From Myxococcales bacterium (lineage in GTDB: Bacteria > Myxococcota_A > Polyangia > Haliangiales > Haliangiaceae): 64,000 nucleotides of DNA. The notes under the pieces are model-generated. The model did not search any database, had not been told where the DNA came from, and worked only from the letters and a program-made list of their open reading frames with translations. Every line of letters starts with the position of its first letter. Position 1 is the first letter of the stretch. Shown here piece by piece: positions 7,486 to 16,592 of this stretch. A program made the translations under genes and the position numbers. The DNA is taken from the NCBI GenBank assembly GCA_016707895.1, contig JADJGV010000002.1, forward strand, positions 310,001-374,000. The letters run 5' to 3'.

Positions 7486-9492
7486 ATGAGCCCGGCCGCG
7501 TCCGTCCCCGACCGCCTGCACCGGCTGCTGGAGAGCACCGCGCGCTACACCGGCGCCGAGTTCTTCGCGGCGCTGGCCCGGTCGGTGGCCGAGCTGCTCG
7601 ACGCGCGGATCGCGTTCGTCGGCGAGCTGACCACGCCCGAGCTCATCGCGGTGGCGGCGTCGTGGGTCGACGGGCGCCCGGGCGAGTTCTCGTCCTACCA
7701 GCTGACCGGCACGCCCTGCGCCGGCGTCCTCGGCGGCCGCACCTGCCAGTATCCGGCCGACGTCCAGCGGCAGTTCCCCGCCGACCTGATGCTGGTCGAG
7801 CTGGGCATCGAGGCGTACTTCGGCGTGCCCATCGTCGCTACCGGCGGCCAGGCGATCGGCATCATCGTCGCGCTCGATCGGGTCAGCCGCGCCGAGATCC
7901 CCGGGCTCGACACGCTGCTCGGGACCGCGGCCAGCCGCGCCGCCGCCGAGATCGAGCGGGCCCGGGCCGAGCGCGCGCTGATCGACCGCGAGGCGCGCCT
8001 GCGCCAGCTGATCGAGACCACGATGGAGGGCGTGTGGACGATCGACGAGCACAACCGCACCACGCTGGTCAACGAGCAGATGGCGCGCATGCTCGGCTAC
8101 GCCCCGGCCGCGATGCTGGGGCGGTCGATGTTCGACTTCATGGACGAGCGCGCCCAGGCGGAGGCCACGGCCAACGTCGAGCGCCGCAAGCGCGGCATCG
8201 GCGAGCGCCACGAGTTCCGGCTGCGCCACGCGAACGGCGCCGACGTCTGGGTGGTGATGGCGAGCACGCCGTTGCCGCCGCTCGACGGGCGCTACGCCGG
8301 CGCGCTGGCGATGGTCACCGACGTCACCGAGCGCCACAACCTCGAGCTCAAGGTCCAGCACTCGCAGAAGCTGGAGAGCCTCGGCGTGCTGGCCGGCGGC
8401 GTGGCCCACGACTTCAACAACCTGCTGGTCGGCATCCTCGGCAACGCCGGGCTGGCGATGATGCAGCTCCGCCCCGAGTCGCCGGTGGCGCCGCTGCTCA
8501 AGGCCATCGAGACCGCGGCGCTGCGCGCGGCCGACCTGACCCGGCAGATGCTGGCCTACTCGGGCCGCGGCCGGTTCGTGATCGAGCCGATCAGCCTCAA
8601 CGGCGTGATCGAGGAGATGGTCCACCTGCTGGGCACGGTGATCTCCAAGAAGGCGATCTTGCGGTTCGAGCTGTCGCCCGACCTCCCGGTGATCGACGCC
8701 GACGCCACCCAGATCCGCCAGGTGTTGATGAACCTGGTCACCAACGCCAGCGACGCGATCGGCGACCGCTCCGGCGTGATCGCGATCCGCACCGGCACGG
8801 TGGTGGTCGGCCTCGACGAGCTGCGCGACAGCTACGATCAGGTGCTGCCCGAGGGCACCTACGTCTACTGCGAGGTGACCGACGACGGCGTCGGCATGGA
8901 CGCCGCCACCCGCGCGCGCATCTTCGATCCGTTCTTCACCACCAAGTTCACCGGGCGCGGGCTGGGGCTCGCCGCGACGCTCGGCATCTTGCGCGGCCAC
9001 CACGGCGCCATCCACGTCGACAGCGCGCCGGGCGAGGGCGCGCGGTTCCGGGTGCTGCTGCCGGCCCGGGCGCGGTCGGCGACGGTGTCGTCGCCCGCGA
9101 TCGTGATCGCGCCGCCGCCCGCGACCGGCCACGTGCTGGTGGTCGACGACGAGGCGATGATCCGCGACATCGCCAGCCGCGTGCTCGAGAGCGGCGGCTA
9201 CCACGTGACCACCGCCAACGACGGCGTCGACGCGCTGCGGCTGTTCGCCGAGCGCCCCGACGCCTTCGTCTGTGTGCTGCTCGACATGACGATGCCGCAG
9301 CTGAACGGCGAGGAGACCTTCGCCGCCCTGCGCAAGCTGGCGCCCGACGTGCGCGTGGTGCTGTCGAGCGGCTACACCGAGCAAGAGGCGACGCAGCGGT
9401 TCATCGGCAAGGGCCTGGCCGGCTTCGTCGCGAAGCCGTGGTCGGCGGACGAGCTCCTGGCCGCGATCGCGCGCGCCACCGGCGATCGCTGA
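7486..9492 (+). CDS. hybrid sensor histidine kinase: GAF, PAS, HisKA, HATPase, REC
   Basis: A 668-residue soluble protein. A GAF-like sensor spans about residues 15-160 and a PAS domain about 170-285. The dimerisation helix carries the phospho-accepting His 308 in GVAHDFNN, the N-box is NLVTNASDA and the G1 box DDGVGM. The ATPase is followed by a receiver domain with VVDDE and the phospho-acceptor Asp 600 in LLDMTMP. The kinase can thus autophosphorylate and pass phosphate to its own receiver, as in phosphorelays. No DNA-binding output domain and no response regulator gene are adjacent. A TAGGCT hexamer is 7 nt upstream (7473-7478). Confidence 0.93.
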   Translation: MSPAASVPDRLHRLLESTARYTGAEFFAALARSVAELLDARIAFVGELTTPELIAVAASWVDGRPGEFSSYQLTGTPCAGVLGGRTCQYPADVQRQFPADLMLVELGIEAYFGVPIVATGGQAIGIIVALDRVSRAEIPGLDTLLGTAASRAAAEIERARAERALIDREARLRQLIETTMEGVWTIDEHNRTTLVNEQMARMLGYAPAAMLGRSMFDFMDERAQAEATANVERRKRGIGERHEFRLRHANGADVWVVMASTPLPPLDGRYAGALAMVTDVTERHNLELKVQHSQKLESLGVLAGGVAHDFNNLLVGILGNAGLAMMQLRPESPVAPLLKAIETAALRAADLTRQMLAYSGRGRFVIEPISLNGVIEEMVHLLGTVISKKAILRFELSPDLPVIDADATQIRQVLMNLVTNASDAIGDRSGVIAIRTGTVVVGLDELRDSYDQVLPEGTYVYCEVTDDGVGMDAATRARIFDPFFTTKFTGRGLGLAATLGILRGHHGAIHVDSAPGEGARFRVLLPARARSATVSSPAIVIAPPPATGHVLVVDDEAMIRDIASRVLESGGYHVTTANDGVDALRLFAERPDAFVCVLLDMTMPQLNGEETFAALRKLAPDVRVVLSSGYTEQEATQRFIGKGLAGFVAKPWSADELLAAIARATGDR

Positions 9493-10800
9493 TCACGCCG
9501 GCGGCAGCGAGCCCAGCGCGCGCGCCAGATCGCCGATCAGGTCGTCGGGCTCCTCGATCCCGATCGACAGCCGGATCAGGCTGTCGGTGATCCCGGCCCG
9601 GGCGCGGGCCTCGGGCGTCATCGACGCGTGGGTCATCGACGCCGGGTGCGCGACCAGGCTCTCGACGCCGCCCAGGCTCTCGGCCAGCGTGAACCAACGC
9701 AGCGTCTTGAGCACGTGCTCGACGCGGGCGCGGGTGCCGTCGACCAGCTCGAAGCTGAGCATCGCGCCGAACCCGCGCTGCTGGCGGCGGGCCAGCGCGT
9801 GCTGCGGGTGGCTGGCCAGGCCGGGGTAGTAGACCGCGCGGATCGCCGGGTGCGCGGCCAGGTACGCCGCCACCACCTGGGCCCCGGCCTCGTGCGCGCG
9901 CATCCGCACCTGCAGGGTCTTGAGCCCGCGCAGCACCAGGAAGCAGTCGTGGGGCGCCTGCGACGTGCCGAGCAGGTTGTTGACGCTCTGGATCCGCTGC
10001 GCCAGCGCCACCTGGCCGCGCGCCGCGACCACCGCGCCGCCGACCACGTCGCTGTGGCCGTTGAGGTACTTGGTCGTGGAGTGCACGACCAGATCGGCAC
10101 CCAGCGCGAGCGGGCGCTGCAGCAGCGGCGACAGGAACGTGTTGTCGACCACGGTCAGCGCGCCGCGGGCGCGGGCCAAGGTGGCGATCGCCGCGATGTC
10201 GGTCAGGCGGAGCAACGGGTTCGACGGCGACTCGATCCACACCATCCGGGTGGTGGGCCGGAACGCGCGGGCCACCGCGTCGAGGTCGGCCAGGTCGAGG
10301 TAGGTGACCTCGAGGCCGTAGGCCGCGCGCGCGTGCTCGAGCAGGCGGAACGTGCCGCCGTAACAGTCGACGGTGCACAGCACGTGGCTGCCGCCGGGCA
10401 GCAGGTTGAGCGCGACCAGGATCGCGCTCATGCCGGTGCTGGTGCAGGTGGCGCCGCCGCCACCCTCGAGGATCGTCAGCGCGTCCTCGAGCGCGGCCCG
10501 GGTCGGGTTGCCGCTGCGGGTGTAGTCGAAGCCGGCGTTGGTGCACACGTCGCGAAACGCGAACGTGCTCGACTGGTAGATCGGCGGCATCACCGCGCCG
10601 TAGGCCGGATCGGGCTGGACCCCGGCGTGGACGCACTGCGTGCCGGGCCCCGCGTCGGGGACCAGGCCGGCGCGCTGGGTCCAGCCGGCCTGCGCCGGCG
10701 AGCCCGGCGGCAGGATGGTGAAGTGGTAGGCCGGGTTGCCCGGGACGTTGGGGTCGAAGTGGACGTCGGCAGCGGTGAGCGCGGTCGCGGTGGCGGTCAT
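9493..10800 (-). CDS. cystathionine gamma-synthase/lyase family PLP enzyme
   Basis: A 435-residue PLP-dependent trans-sulfuration enzyme. The Schiff-base lysine is Lys 244 in HSTTKYLNGHSD, with VDNTF at about 218-222 and YTRSGNPT near 93-100, and the C-terminal SLGGVESL block is present. It could be cystathionine gamma-synthase, gamma-lyase or beta-lyase, or O-acetylhomoserine sulfhydrylase; the sequence alone does not decide. An N-terminal extension of about 50 residues is unusual for the family. The ATG at 10800 was chosen over one 39 nt further upstream because the extra residues look non-coding. A palindrome lies 50 nt upstream. Confidence 0.88.
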   Translation of the reverse strand: MTATATALTAADVHFDPNVPGNPAYHFTILPPGSPAQAGWTQRAGLVPDAGPGTQCVHAGVQPDPAYGAVMPPIYQSSTFAFRDVCTNAGFDYTRSGNPTRAALEDALTILEGGGGATCTSTGMSAILVALNLLPGGSHVLCTVDCYGGTFRLLEHARAAYGLEVTYLDLADLDAVARAFRPTTRMVWIESPSNPLLRLTDIAAIATLARARGALTVVDNTFLSPLLQRPLALGADLVVHSTTKYLNGHSDVVGGAVVAARGQVALAQRIQSVNNLLGTSQAPHDCFLVLRGLKTLQVRMRAHEAGAQVVAAYLAAHPAIRAVYYPGLASHPQHALARRQQRGFGAMLSFELVDGTRARVEHVLKTLRWFTLAESLGGVESLVAHPASMTHASMTPEARARAGITDSLIRLSIGIEEPDDLIGDLARALGSLPPA

Positions 10801-10850
10801 GGCGAAGCCAGCCTGACAGCAGCGACCGAATCCAATCAACCGGAAAACAG

Positions 10851-10864
10851 TCCGTTATAACGGA
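10851..10864. promoter_or_regulatory. perfect palindrome upstream of the trans-sulfuration gene
   Basis: TCCGTTATAACGGA is a perfect 14-bp palindrome in an otherwise GC-rich intergenic region, 50 nt upstream of the trans-sulfuration gene's start on the minus strand. Its AT core includes a TATAAC hexamer that would serve as a -10 box. It could be an operator for a dimeric repressor. No regulator gene is adjacent. Confidence 0.5.
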
Positions 10865-10997
10865 ACATGCGAGGCGGTTCCTCGACGAGGAGCGCGCTCG
10901 CCCCGAGCGCCACCGTCGGAGCATGGCTGGAGAGTTGTCCGCGATGACGGACGTCGCGGAGCGGCCTGACGCGCCGTCAGCCGCGCCGCGCGCCCCA

Positions 10998-12320
10998 TCA
11001 CGGCGCGAGCTGGTAGGGGTAATGGACCACCACCGCGACGTCCTCGGCGGGCATCGGCAGCTCGAGGCTCGCGGCGGCCGCGCCGACGCAGGCCGCCAGC
11101 GTCGCGTCGCCGATCGGCGCCGCCGGGTCGTCGTGGACCTCGGGCTCGTCGGCGACGATCCCGACGCCCGCCGCGCCCTCGAGCCGGACCTGCACCGTGA
11201 GCGTGCCGGTCAGCCCCGGCGTGCGCGCGAGCGCGGCCTGGTAGCACGCGCGCACCGCCGGCTGGATGGCGCGGAACGCGGCGCGGATCGCGGCCTTGCC
11301 GGACGTCGTCGGGGCGGCGTCCGCTGCGGTGGGTGGCGCCGCGTCGGCGCGCAGCGCCTCGCCGGCGAAGTCGTAGGTGAGCGTGGGCGCGTCGGCGGTG
11401 GGCGCGGCGGTCGCGGCGCGGGCCGCGGCGCGCGCGCGGGCACTGCGGATCGCCTCGCGCAGCGCGGCGCGATCGCCACGCGAGGGCGCGGTGGGCGCGG
11501 CCGCGTCGGTGACCTCGACCGGGCTCGCAGCGGCGGGGGCGGTGGGCGCCGCGGTCGACGTGGACGACGACGTGTCGCGCCGCGCGGCCGCGAGCGCGCC
11601 GCCGCCGGCGGCGACCGCGACGACCGCGGCGATGGTGAGGACGGGGTGAGCGGCCATGAACGACTCCTTCGCGGCCCCCGCGGGGGCCTGGGTGGTGGCG
11701 GCGCGCAGCGTCGCCGGGGTGAACATGGTCGGCGGCACCAGCGCCAGCGCGGCGCGGGCGAAGCGCGGCTCGTCGGCGCCGTGGCGCGCCAGCAGCTCGC
11801 GCAGCGCGGCGCGGCCCCGGCTCAGGCGCTGCCGGATCGCGTCCTCGCCGACCGCGAGCGCGGCGGCGATCTGCGCGACCGAGCAGCCGGCGACGTGGTG
11901 CAGCAGCAGCGGCTCGCGCAGCGTCGCGGGCAGCTCGCGCACCACCTCGGACAGCAGGCGCTCGTCCTCGGCGGTCAGCGCGCGTACCAGCGGCGTGGCG
12001 GTCGGCGGCGGCGGCGGCACCTCGGCGCGCAGCGCCGCGCGCCGGCGATCCAGGCGACGCTGATCGCGCGCCAGGAACCGGACCACGCCGCACAGCCACG
12101 CGCCGAGGCGCGCCGGGTCGCGCACCTCGCGGATCCGTTGCCACGCCTTCACGAACGCCTCCTGGGTCAGGTCGAGCGCCTGATCGCGATCGCAGGTGAT
12201 CGCGAACGCGACCGCGACCATCGCCGCCTGGTGGCGGCGCACGAGCGCGGCGAACGCGTCGACGTCGCCCCCGCCCACGCGGCGGAACAGCTCGACATCG
12301 TCGGTGCCATCGAGTTCCAT
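10998..12320 (-). CDS. ECF sigma factor fused to membrane anchor and AgmX/PglI-like C-terminal domain
   Basis: A 440-residue protein. Residues 8-90 match sigma-70 region 2 (FAALVRRHQAAM, then LTQEAFVKAWQRI) and 120-180 match region 4 (ELPATLREPLLLHHVAG, then IRQRLSRGRAALRELL). A hydrophobic segment at about 226-246 then predicts one membrane span, followed by an Ala/Pro/Thr-rich linker. The C-terminal domain from about 330 (AIRAAFRAIQPAVRACYQAAL, GTLTVQVRLEG, SLELPMP) resembles the TonB-like AgmX/PglI C-terminal domain of myxobacterial envelope proteins. A sigma factor tethered to its own envelope-facing domain implies direct signalling across the membrane. No anti-sigma factor gene is adjacent. 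Confidence 0.8.
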   Translation of the reverse strand: MELDGTDDVELFRRVGGGDVDAFAALVRRHQAAMVAVAFAITCDRDQALDLTQEAFVKAWQRIREVRDPARLGAWLCGVVRFLARDQRRLDRRRAALRAEVPPPPPTATPLVRALTAEDERLLSEVVRELPATLREPLLLHHVAGCSVAQIAAALAVGEDAIRQRLSRGRAALRELLARHGADEPRFARAALALVPPTMFTPATLRAATTQAPAGAAKESFMAAHPVLTIAAVVAVAAGGGALAAARRDTSSSTSTAAPTAPAAASPVEVTDAAAPTAPSRGDRAALREAIRSARARAAARAATAAPTADAPTLTYDFAGEALRADAAPPTAADAAPTTSGKAAIRAAFRAIQPAVRACYQAALARTPGLTGTLTVQVRLEGAAGVGIVADEPEVHDDPAAPIGDATLAACVGAAAASLELPMPAEDVAVVVHYPYQLAP

Positions 12321-12399
12321 GTCGTCCCCAAGCCGTCACGACCCACGCGGAGGTGACATCGGCGTCGTCGAATTCGCGTAACCCCTTGGACCCGCTGTG

Positions 12400-13074
12400 T
12401 TACGCCGGCCCGCTGGCGTCGGCGTCGACCTCGCCGCCCAGCTCCAGGCGGGCCACGCCGGGCGTCGCCACCAGCGGCGCGATCACCTGATCGATCACCG
12501 CGCGCAGGCGCGCCAGGTCGCCGCCGTAGAGCGCCGGGGCGCGCCCGCGGGCCGCGCGCAGCAGCCGCGGCGCCAGCGCGACGCGCACCGCGGTCGGGCT
12601 CAGCCAGCGCGTCGTGGCGTCGGCGTCGATGGTGCGGATCGCCGCGTCGACCAGCGCGGGCTCGACCGCGCCGCGCAGGTGCAGATCGGCGAGCGGTCGG
12701 TCGGCGGTGAGCCAGTCGATCAGGCCGTCGCACGGGAACGCGGTCGCGCCCAGCGCGCCGGCCAGCCGCGCCTCGCGGTCCCGCGCGATCGCCTGGCCGC
12801 GGCGACTGAACGTCATGACCGCGATCGCCACCGCGACGCAGGTCGCGGCGCCCAGCCAGCCCGGCCCGCGCATCACCCACGCCGGCCCCAGCACCGCGCC
12901 GGCGAGCAGCAGCGCGAGCCACACCAGGCCGAGCGCGCCGCCGCGATCGTCGCCGTCGAGGTAGGCGAGCTTGACCAGGCGGCGTGCAGGCGCCGGGCGC
13001 GCGCGCGGCAGCGGCGGTGGCTGAGCACGCTCGATCAGCGCGGCGAGGGCGGCGGGGCCTCGGGCATCGTCCAT
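12400..13074 (-). CDS. putative two-span membrane protein, unknown
   Basis: A 224-residue protein with a soluble N-terminal segment of about 45 residues, two hydrophobic spans (about 46-66 and 70-88), and a C-terminal domain of about 130 residues containing FPCDGLIDWL and LYGGDLARLRAVIDQVI. I recognise no family. It is encoded directly upstream of the fused sigma factor in the same direction with a 79-nt gap, so a link to that sigma factor is possible but unproven. A TAAGAT hexamer lies 7 nt before the ATG (13082-13087). Confidence 0.6.
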   Translation of the reverse strand: MDDARGPAALAALIERAQPPPLPRARPAPARRLVKLAYLDGDDRGGALGLVWLALLLAGAVLGPAWVMRGPGWLGAATCVAVAIAVMTFSRRGQAIARDREARLAGALGATAFPCDGLIDWLTADRPLADLHLRGAVEPALVDAAIRTIDADATTRWLSPTAVRVALAPRLLRAARGRAPALYGGDLARLRAVIDQVIAPLVATPGVARLELGGEVDADASGPA

Positions 13075-13134
13075 CGCCGCGATCTTACCGCCTGGCGCCG
13101 CCGCCGTTCACGCCGCGCGGCGGTACCCTGGGGC

Positions 13135-14583
13135 GTGCGCTTCCTCCACCCCGACCACGACGAGCAGCTCGAGCTGTCGACCGACGACGTCTTCCTCAAC
13201 CCCGGCTACTTCGACGGCAGCTCGCGGCTCGACGCCGATCTGGCGCCGCCCGACTTCGCGGGTGGCTCGCACCCGATCGTCTCGGCCAACATGAACGCGG
13301 TCACCGGCAAGCGCATGGCCGAGACGATGGCGCGCTTCGGCGGCCTCGGCGTGCTGCCGCAGGACATGGCGCTCGACACCGTCGCGCGCATCGTCAACCA
13401 CATCCACAGCGCCGACAGCCGGTTCGACACGCCGCTGGCGGTGTCGCCGCGCGCGACCCTGCGCGACGTCCAGGGCATCATCCGCAAGCGGTCCCACGAC
13501 CTGGTGGTCGTGGTCGACGACGAGCGTCGGCCGATCGGCATCGTCACCCAGGCCGACCTGCGCGACCGCGATCAGTACGTGCCCGCGGCGCGGCTGATGT
13601 CGCAGCGGCTGGTCACGTTGCCGGCGTCGACCTCCAACCGCGACGCGTTCCTGGCGATGGAGCAAGCGCGGGTCAAGGCCGCGCCGGTGCTCGACGCCGA
13701 CGGCCGGCTGCGCGGCGTGCTCACCCGCAACGACGCCGTCCGCCTCGAGCTGCTCAAGCCGAGCCTGGACGCCCAGGGCCGGCTGATGGTCGCGGCGGCG
13801 ATCGGCATCTCGGCGGAGGCGGCGGCGACGGCGGCGCGGCTGGTCGAGCTGGGCGTCGCGGCGATCGTCATCGACACCGCCCACGGCCACCAGCGACGCA
13901 TGCTCGAGGCGCTGCGCGCGGTGCGCGCCGAGATCGGCGAGCGGGTGCCGCTGGTCGCCGGCAACGTCTGCACCGCCGAGGGCACCCGCGCGCTGATCGA
14001 CGCCGGCGCCGACGTGGTCAAGGTCAACGTCGGCCCGGGCGCGATGTGCACGACGCGCATGCAGACCGGCGCCGGCCGTCCGACCTTCACCAGCGTCGTG
14101 GCGTGCGCGCGCGAGGCCCGGGCGCTGGGCAAGCAGGTGTGGGCCGACGGCGGCGTCCGCCACCCGCGCGACGTGGCGCTGTACCTGGCCGCGGGCGCGG
14201 CGCGGGTGATGGTCGGCACCGCGCTCGCCGGCACCTTCGAGAGCCCCGGCGACGTCAAGGAGGACCGCGAGGGCCACCTGTACAAGGAGAACTACGGCAT
14301 GGCCAGCGGCCGCGCGGTCAGCGACCGCACCGCCGACCTCGACGCGTTCGAGGCCGCCAAGAAGGGCTTCTTCCGCGAGGGCATCTCGAGTTCGCGCATC
14401 TACATCCGCGAGGGCGCCGAGAGCGTCGGCGCCGTGCTGATGAACATGATCACCGGCGTGCAGTCGGCGCTGACCTACGTCGGCGCGCGCACGCTCGCCG
14501 AGTTCAGCGAGCGCGCCGTGGTCGGCGTGCAGACCTGGGCCGGCTACGGCGAGGGCACGCCGCACGGGGCGATCCGGCGCTGA
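13135..14583 (+). CDS. guaB1: GuaB1-type GMP reductase (IMP dehydrogenase-related) with CBS pair
   Basis: A 482-residue TIM-barrel enzyme starting at GTG. The catalytic loop GPGAMCTTRMQTGAGRP has its Cys at residue 305, and the AIVIDTAHGH and KVNVGPG blocks fit the IMP dehydrogenase/GMP reductase superfamily. Two CBS motifs lie between about 96 and 208. The loop reads GAMCTTR, as in actinobacterial GuaB1, not the GSICTTR usual for GuaB; GuaB1 of mycobacteria has been shown to act as a GMP reductase regulated through its CBS module. It would convert GMP to IMP with NADPH in purine salvage. A TACCCT hexamer is 5 nt upstream (13124-13129). Confidence 0.87.
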   Translation: MRFLHPDHDEQLELSTDDVFLNPGYFDGSSRLDADLAPPDFAGGSHPIVSANMNAVTGKRMAETMARFGGLGVLPQDMALDTVARIVNHIHSADSRFDTPLAVSPRATLRDVQGIIRKRSHDLVVVVDDERRPIGIVTQADLRDRDQYVPAARLMSQRLVTLPASTSNRDAFLAMEQARVKAAPVLDADGRLRGVLTRNDAVRLELLKPSLDAQGRLMVAAAIGISAEAAATAARLVELGVAAIVIDTAHGHQRRMLEALRAVRAEIGERVPLVAGNVCTAEGTRALIDAGADVVKVNVGPGAMCTTRMQTGAGRPTFTSVVACAREARALGKQVWADGGVRHPRDVALYLAAGAARVMVGTALAGTFESPGDVKEDREGHLYKENYGMASGRAVSDRTADLDAFEAAKKGFFREGISSSRIYIREGAESVGAVLMNMITGVQSALTYVGARTLAEFSERAVVGVQTWAGYGEGTPHGAIRR

Positions 14584-14584
14584 C

Positions 14585-14917
14585 TCACGGCGCCGCGGTC
14601 GCCCACGGCGTCGGGTGGCCCGCGGCGTCGAACGCCGGGTAGACCGCGAACACGCCGGTGCCGTGACCCGGCCGCCAGCCCTCGGCCAGCGCGCGGCGCG
14701 CCGCGGCGGCGATCATCGCCGGCGTGACCGCGACGTCGGGGCCGGCGGGATCGTCGACGCCGAGGCGCACGACGCTGCCCCGCCGATCGTCGGCGCAGAT
14801 GACGGTGTACAGCCGGTCGCAGTCGGGGCAGCCGCGCACGCCGCCGCGGAACACCGCGAACCGCAGCGGCCGCCCGTCGACGACGATGCTCCGGCTGCCG
14901 GCGCGACGGATCGCCAT
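14585..14917 (-). CDS. conserved-looking small protein, unknown
   Basis: A 110-residue protein with no signal peptide. It has a CPDCDRLYTVICADDRRG segment near residue 37 that might bind metal through the CxxC pair, and an Ala-rich helix after it. I do not recognise a family. The end abuts the convergent guaB1 gene by one nucleotide. The start is preceded by TACGGT 6 nt upstream (14924-14929). Codon use looks like its neighbours, so it is probably real. Confidence 0.55.
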   Translation of the reverse strand: MAIRRAGSRSIVVDGRPLRFAVFRGGVRGCPDCDRLYTVICADDRRGSVVRLGVDDPAGPDVAVTPAMIAAAARRALAEGWRPGHGTGVFAVYPAFDAAGHPTPWATAAP

Positions 14918-14946
14918 GACCCGACCGTAGCAGGCGTGCGCGGCGC

Positions 14947-15465
14947 CTAGAAGCGCCAACCGCCGGCGGCGCCGACTTCCCAGCGCTCGCCCGCGACGCC
15001 GTTGACGTCGCCGGTGCGCAGCCGCTCGCCGACGACCTGGACCTGCGCCATCGCGCCGTTGGGCCAGGTGGCCTCGAGCCCCGCCGACAGCCCGCCGCCG
15101 ACCGACGTGCTCGCGCGCTGCGACGCGTCCGAGTACGAGTAGTCGACGTCGAACTCGTGGTAGTAGGCCGCGTGGGCGCCGAGGAACGGCGCGACCGTCG
15201 CCGTCGTCGGATACCAGCGCAGTCCGGACTGCACGTACAGCCGTGGGCCGAAGACGCGGTCGTCGCTGGAGAAGAAGCCGACGGCGCCGGTGACCGCGAC
15301 GTGCCGATCGAGCGCGTGGCTCGCGCGGACGTCGACGAACGGCAGCGCCGTCGGCCACCGCAGCGACACGCCCAGCGCGACGCCGCTCGGGCGCGCGGCT
15401 CGGGGCGGCTCCGCGGCGGCGTCGGCCGTCAGCGTCGCGATCGCCAGCAGCCAGCCCGCGCGCAC
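14947..15465 (-). CDS. putative outer-membrane beta-barrel protein
   Basis: A 172-residue protein with an N-terminal signal peptide (cleavage probably after ADAAAEP) that starts at a GTG. Alternating hydrophobic strands (VALGVSLRWP, VAVTGAVGFF, LYVQSGLRWYP, VAPFLGAHAAYY, TSVGGGLSAGLEATWP) and a terminal Phe (GGWRF) are the marks of a small outer-membrane barrel, where the last aromatic residue is the BAM signal. The ligand or function is not visible. Confidence 0.6.
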   Translation of the reverse strand: MRAGWLLAIATLTADAAAEPPRAARPSGVALGVSLRWPTALPFVDVRASHALDRHVAVTGAVGFFSSDDRVFGPRLYVQSGLRWYPTTATVAPFLGAHAAYYHEFDVDYSYSDASQRASTSVGGGLSAGLEATWPNGAMAQVQVVGERLRTGDVNGVAGERWEVGAAGGWRF

Positions 15466-15548
15466 GGATCTCGTGTACCGCCGGGCGCGGCGGCTGGCAA
15501 CCGACGTGATCTGCGCTACCCGCGCGCGGGCCGGGCCGCGACCAGGGC

Positions 15549-15554
15549 TATCAT
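15549..15554 (+). promoter_or_regulatory. TATCAT -10-like box, leaderless arrangement
   Basis: TATCAT ends 6 nt before the ATG at 15561, so transcription would begin at or next to the start codon. There is no Shine-Dalgarno sequence between them. Confidence 0.45.
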
Positions 15555-15560
15555 CGGCGG

Positions 15561-16592
15561 ATGCCCGTCGTCGCGCTCGCCGTGATCCTCGCCGCTGGCG
15601 GCGCCACCGTCGCGGGCGAGGTCGAGGCCCAGGACAGCCAGTGGGTCGGCGGCGTGATCATGACGCGCTCGACCCTGCGGGTCGACGCGGTGCTGGCCGG
15701 CGCCGCGCCGGCGCGGCTCGAGCTGGTGCACGTCGGCGGCAGCCGCGACGGCCTGGGCCAGCGGCTGTCGACCGAGGTCGAGCTCGCGCTGGGCGAGCGG
15801 GTCATGCTCGACGTCGAGCCTGGCGTCGACGGCTGGCGCGTCAGCGGCGGCGAGCGCGGCAAGCACGCGCCGTGGCAGCCGTGGCTGTACGTGCGCACCA
15901 CGACCGCGGTGTCGACCACCTGCCAGGGCTACGATCCCAAGCCGCTGTACTGGCGCGCCATCGAGGTGCCGCTGACCTTCGCCGCCACGCTCTCGGCCGA
16001 CGTCTCCACCGCGGCGGCGCGGACCGCGCTCGACGCCTCGGTCGCCACCTGGAACGCGGTCGACTGCGCGTACCTCAAGCTCACCGACGCCGGCACCACG
16101 ACCACGCCGATGGTGGGCTACCAGCGCTCGGGCCCGAACACCAACGTCGTCACCTGGCTCGAGAGCGGCTGGCCGCAGAGCGCGGCGGCGATCGCCGCGA
16201 CGCTGACCACCTTCGAGTGCGGCAGCGGCAAGCTGGTCGACGCCGACGTGCTGTTCAACGGCCAGGGCTTCACGTTCAGCGTCGCGCCGCTCGGCCAGCC
16301 CGCGACCGCCGACATCGAGAACACGTTCACCCACGAGCTCGGCCACCTGGTCGGCTTCGATCACAACCCGGACCCGACGTCGACGATGTACGCCGAGGCG
16401 GCCGCCGGCGAGATCGCGAAGCGCGACCTCACGGCCGATGACGCGGCCGGCATGTGCGCGGTGTACGCGCTCGGCCAGGAGCCCGACCTCGACGAGGGCG
16501 GCTGCGGCTGCGGCACCAGCCCGACGCCGGGCGCGGGCGCGGCAGCGCTGGGTGTCGCGGCGGTGCTGGTCCGGCGGCGCCGCCGCCGCTGA
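15561..16592 (+). CDS. matrixin-like zinc metalloprotease with MYXO-CTERM tail
   Basis: A 343-residue exported protein. A signal peptide precedes a beta-rich N-terminal domain; the protease part has HELGHLVGFDH with zinc ligands His 258, 262 and 268 and the catalytic Glu 259, followed by the Met-turn STMY, as in matrixins. The C-terminus has CGCGTSPTPGAG, a hydrophobic helix and a final run of Arg, the pattern of MYXO-CTERM sorting tails, which anchor proteins to the outer surface. It therefore probably cleaves extracellular proteins while held at the cell surface. TATCAT lies just upstream. Confidence 0.85.
   Translation: MPVVALAVILAAGGATVAGEVEAQDSQWVGGVIMTRSTLRVDAVLAGAAPARLELVHVGGSRDGLGQRLSTEVELALGERVMLDVEPGVDGWRVSGGERGKHAPWQPWLYVRTTTAVSTTCQGYDPKPLYWRAIEVPLTFAATLSADVSTAAARTALDASVATWNAVDCAYLKLTDAGTTTTPMVGYQRSGPNTNVVTWLESGWPQSAAAIAATLTTFECGSGKLVDADVLFNGQGFTFSVAPLGQPATADIENTFTHELGHLVGFDHNPDPTSTMYAEAAAGEIAKRDLTADDAAGMCAVYALGQEPDLDEGGCGCGTSPTPGAGAAALGVAAVLVRRRRRR

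Noticed and set aside
7096..9384. Long open frame on the minus strand opposite the hybrid histidine kinase
   Set aside because: GC-rich coding creates long open frames on the complementary strand. Its residues show no domain and the plus-strand protein has all kinase motifs.
10923..10997. Second promoter or terminator between the fused sigma factor and the trans-sulfuration gene
   Set aside because: A 5-bp stem (CTGAC and GTCAG at 10966-10980) is too short to support, and no T run is present.
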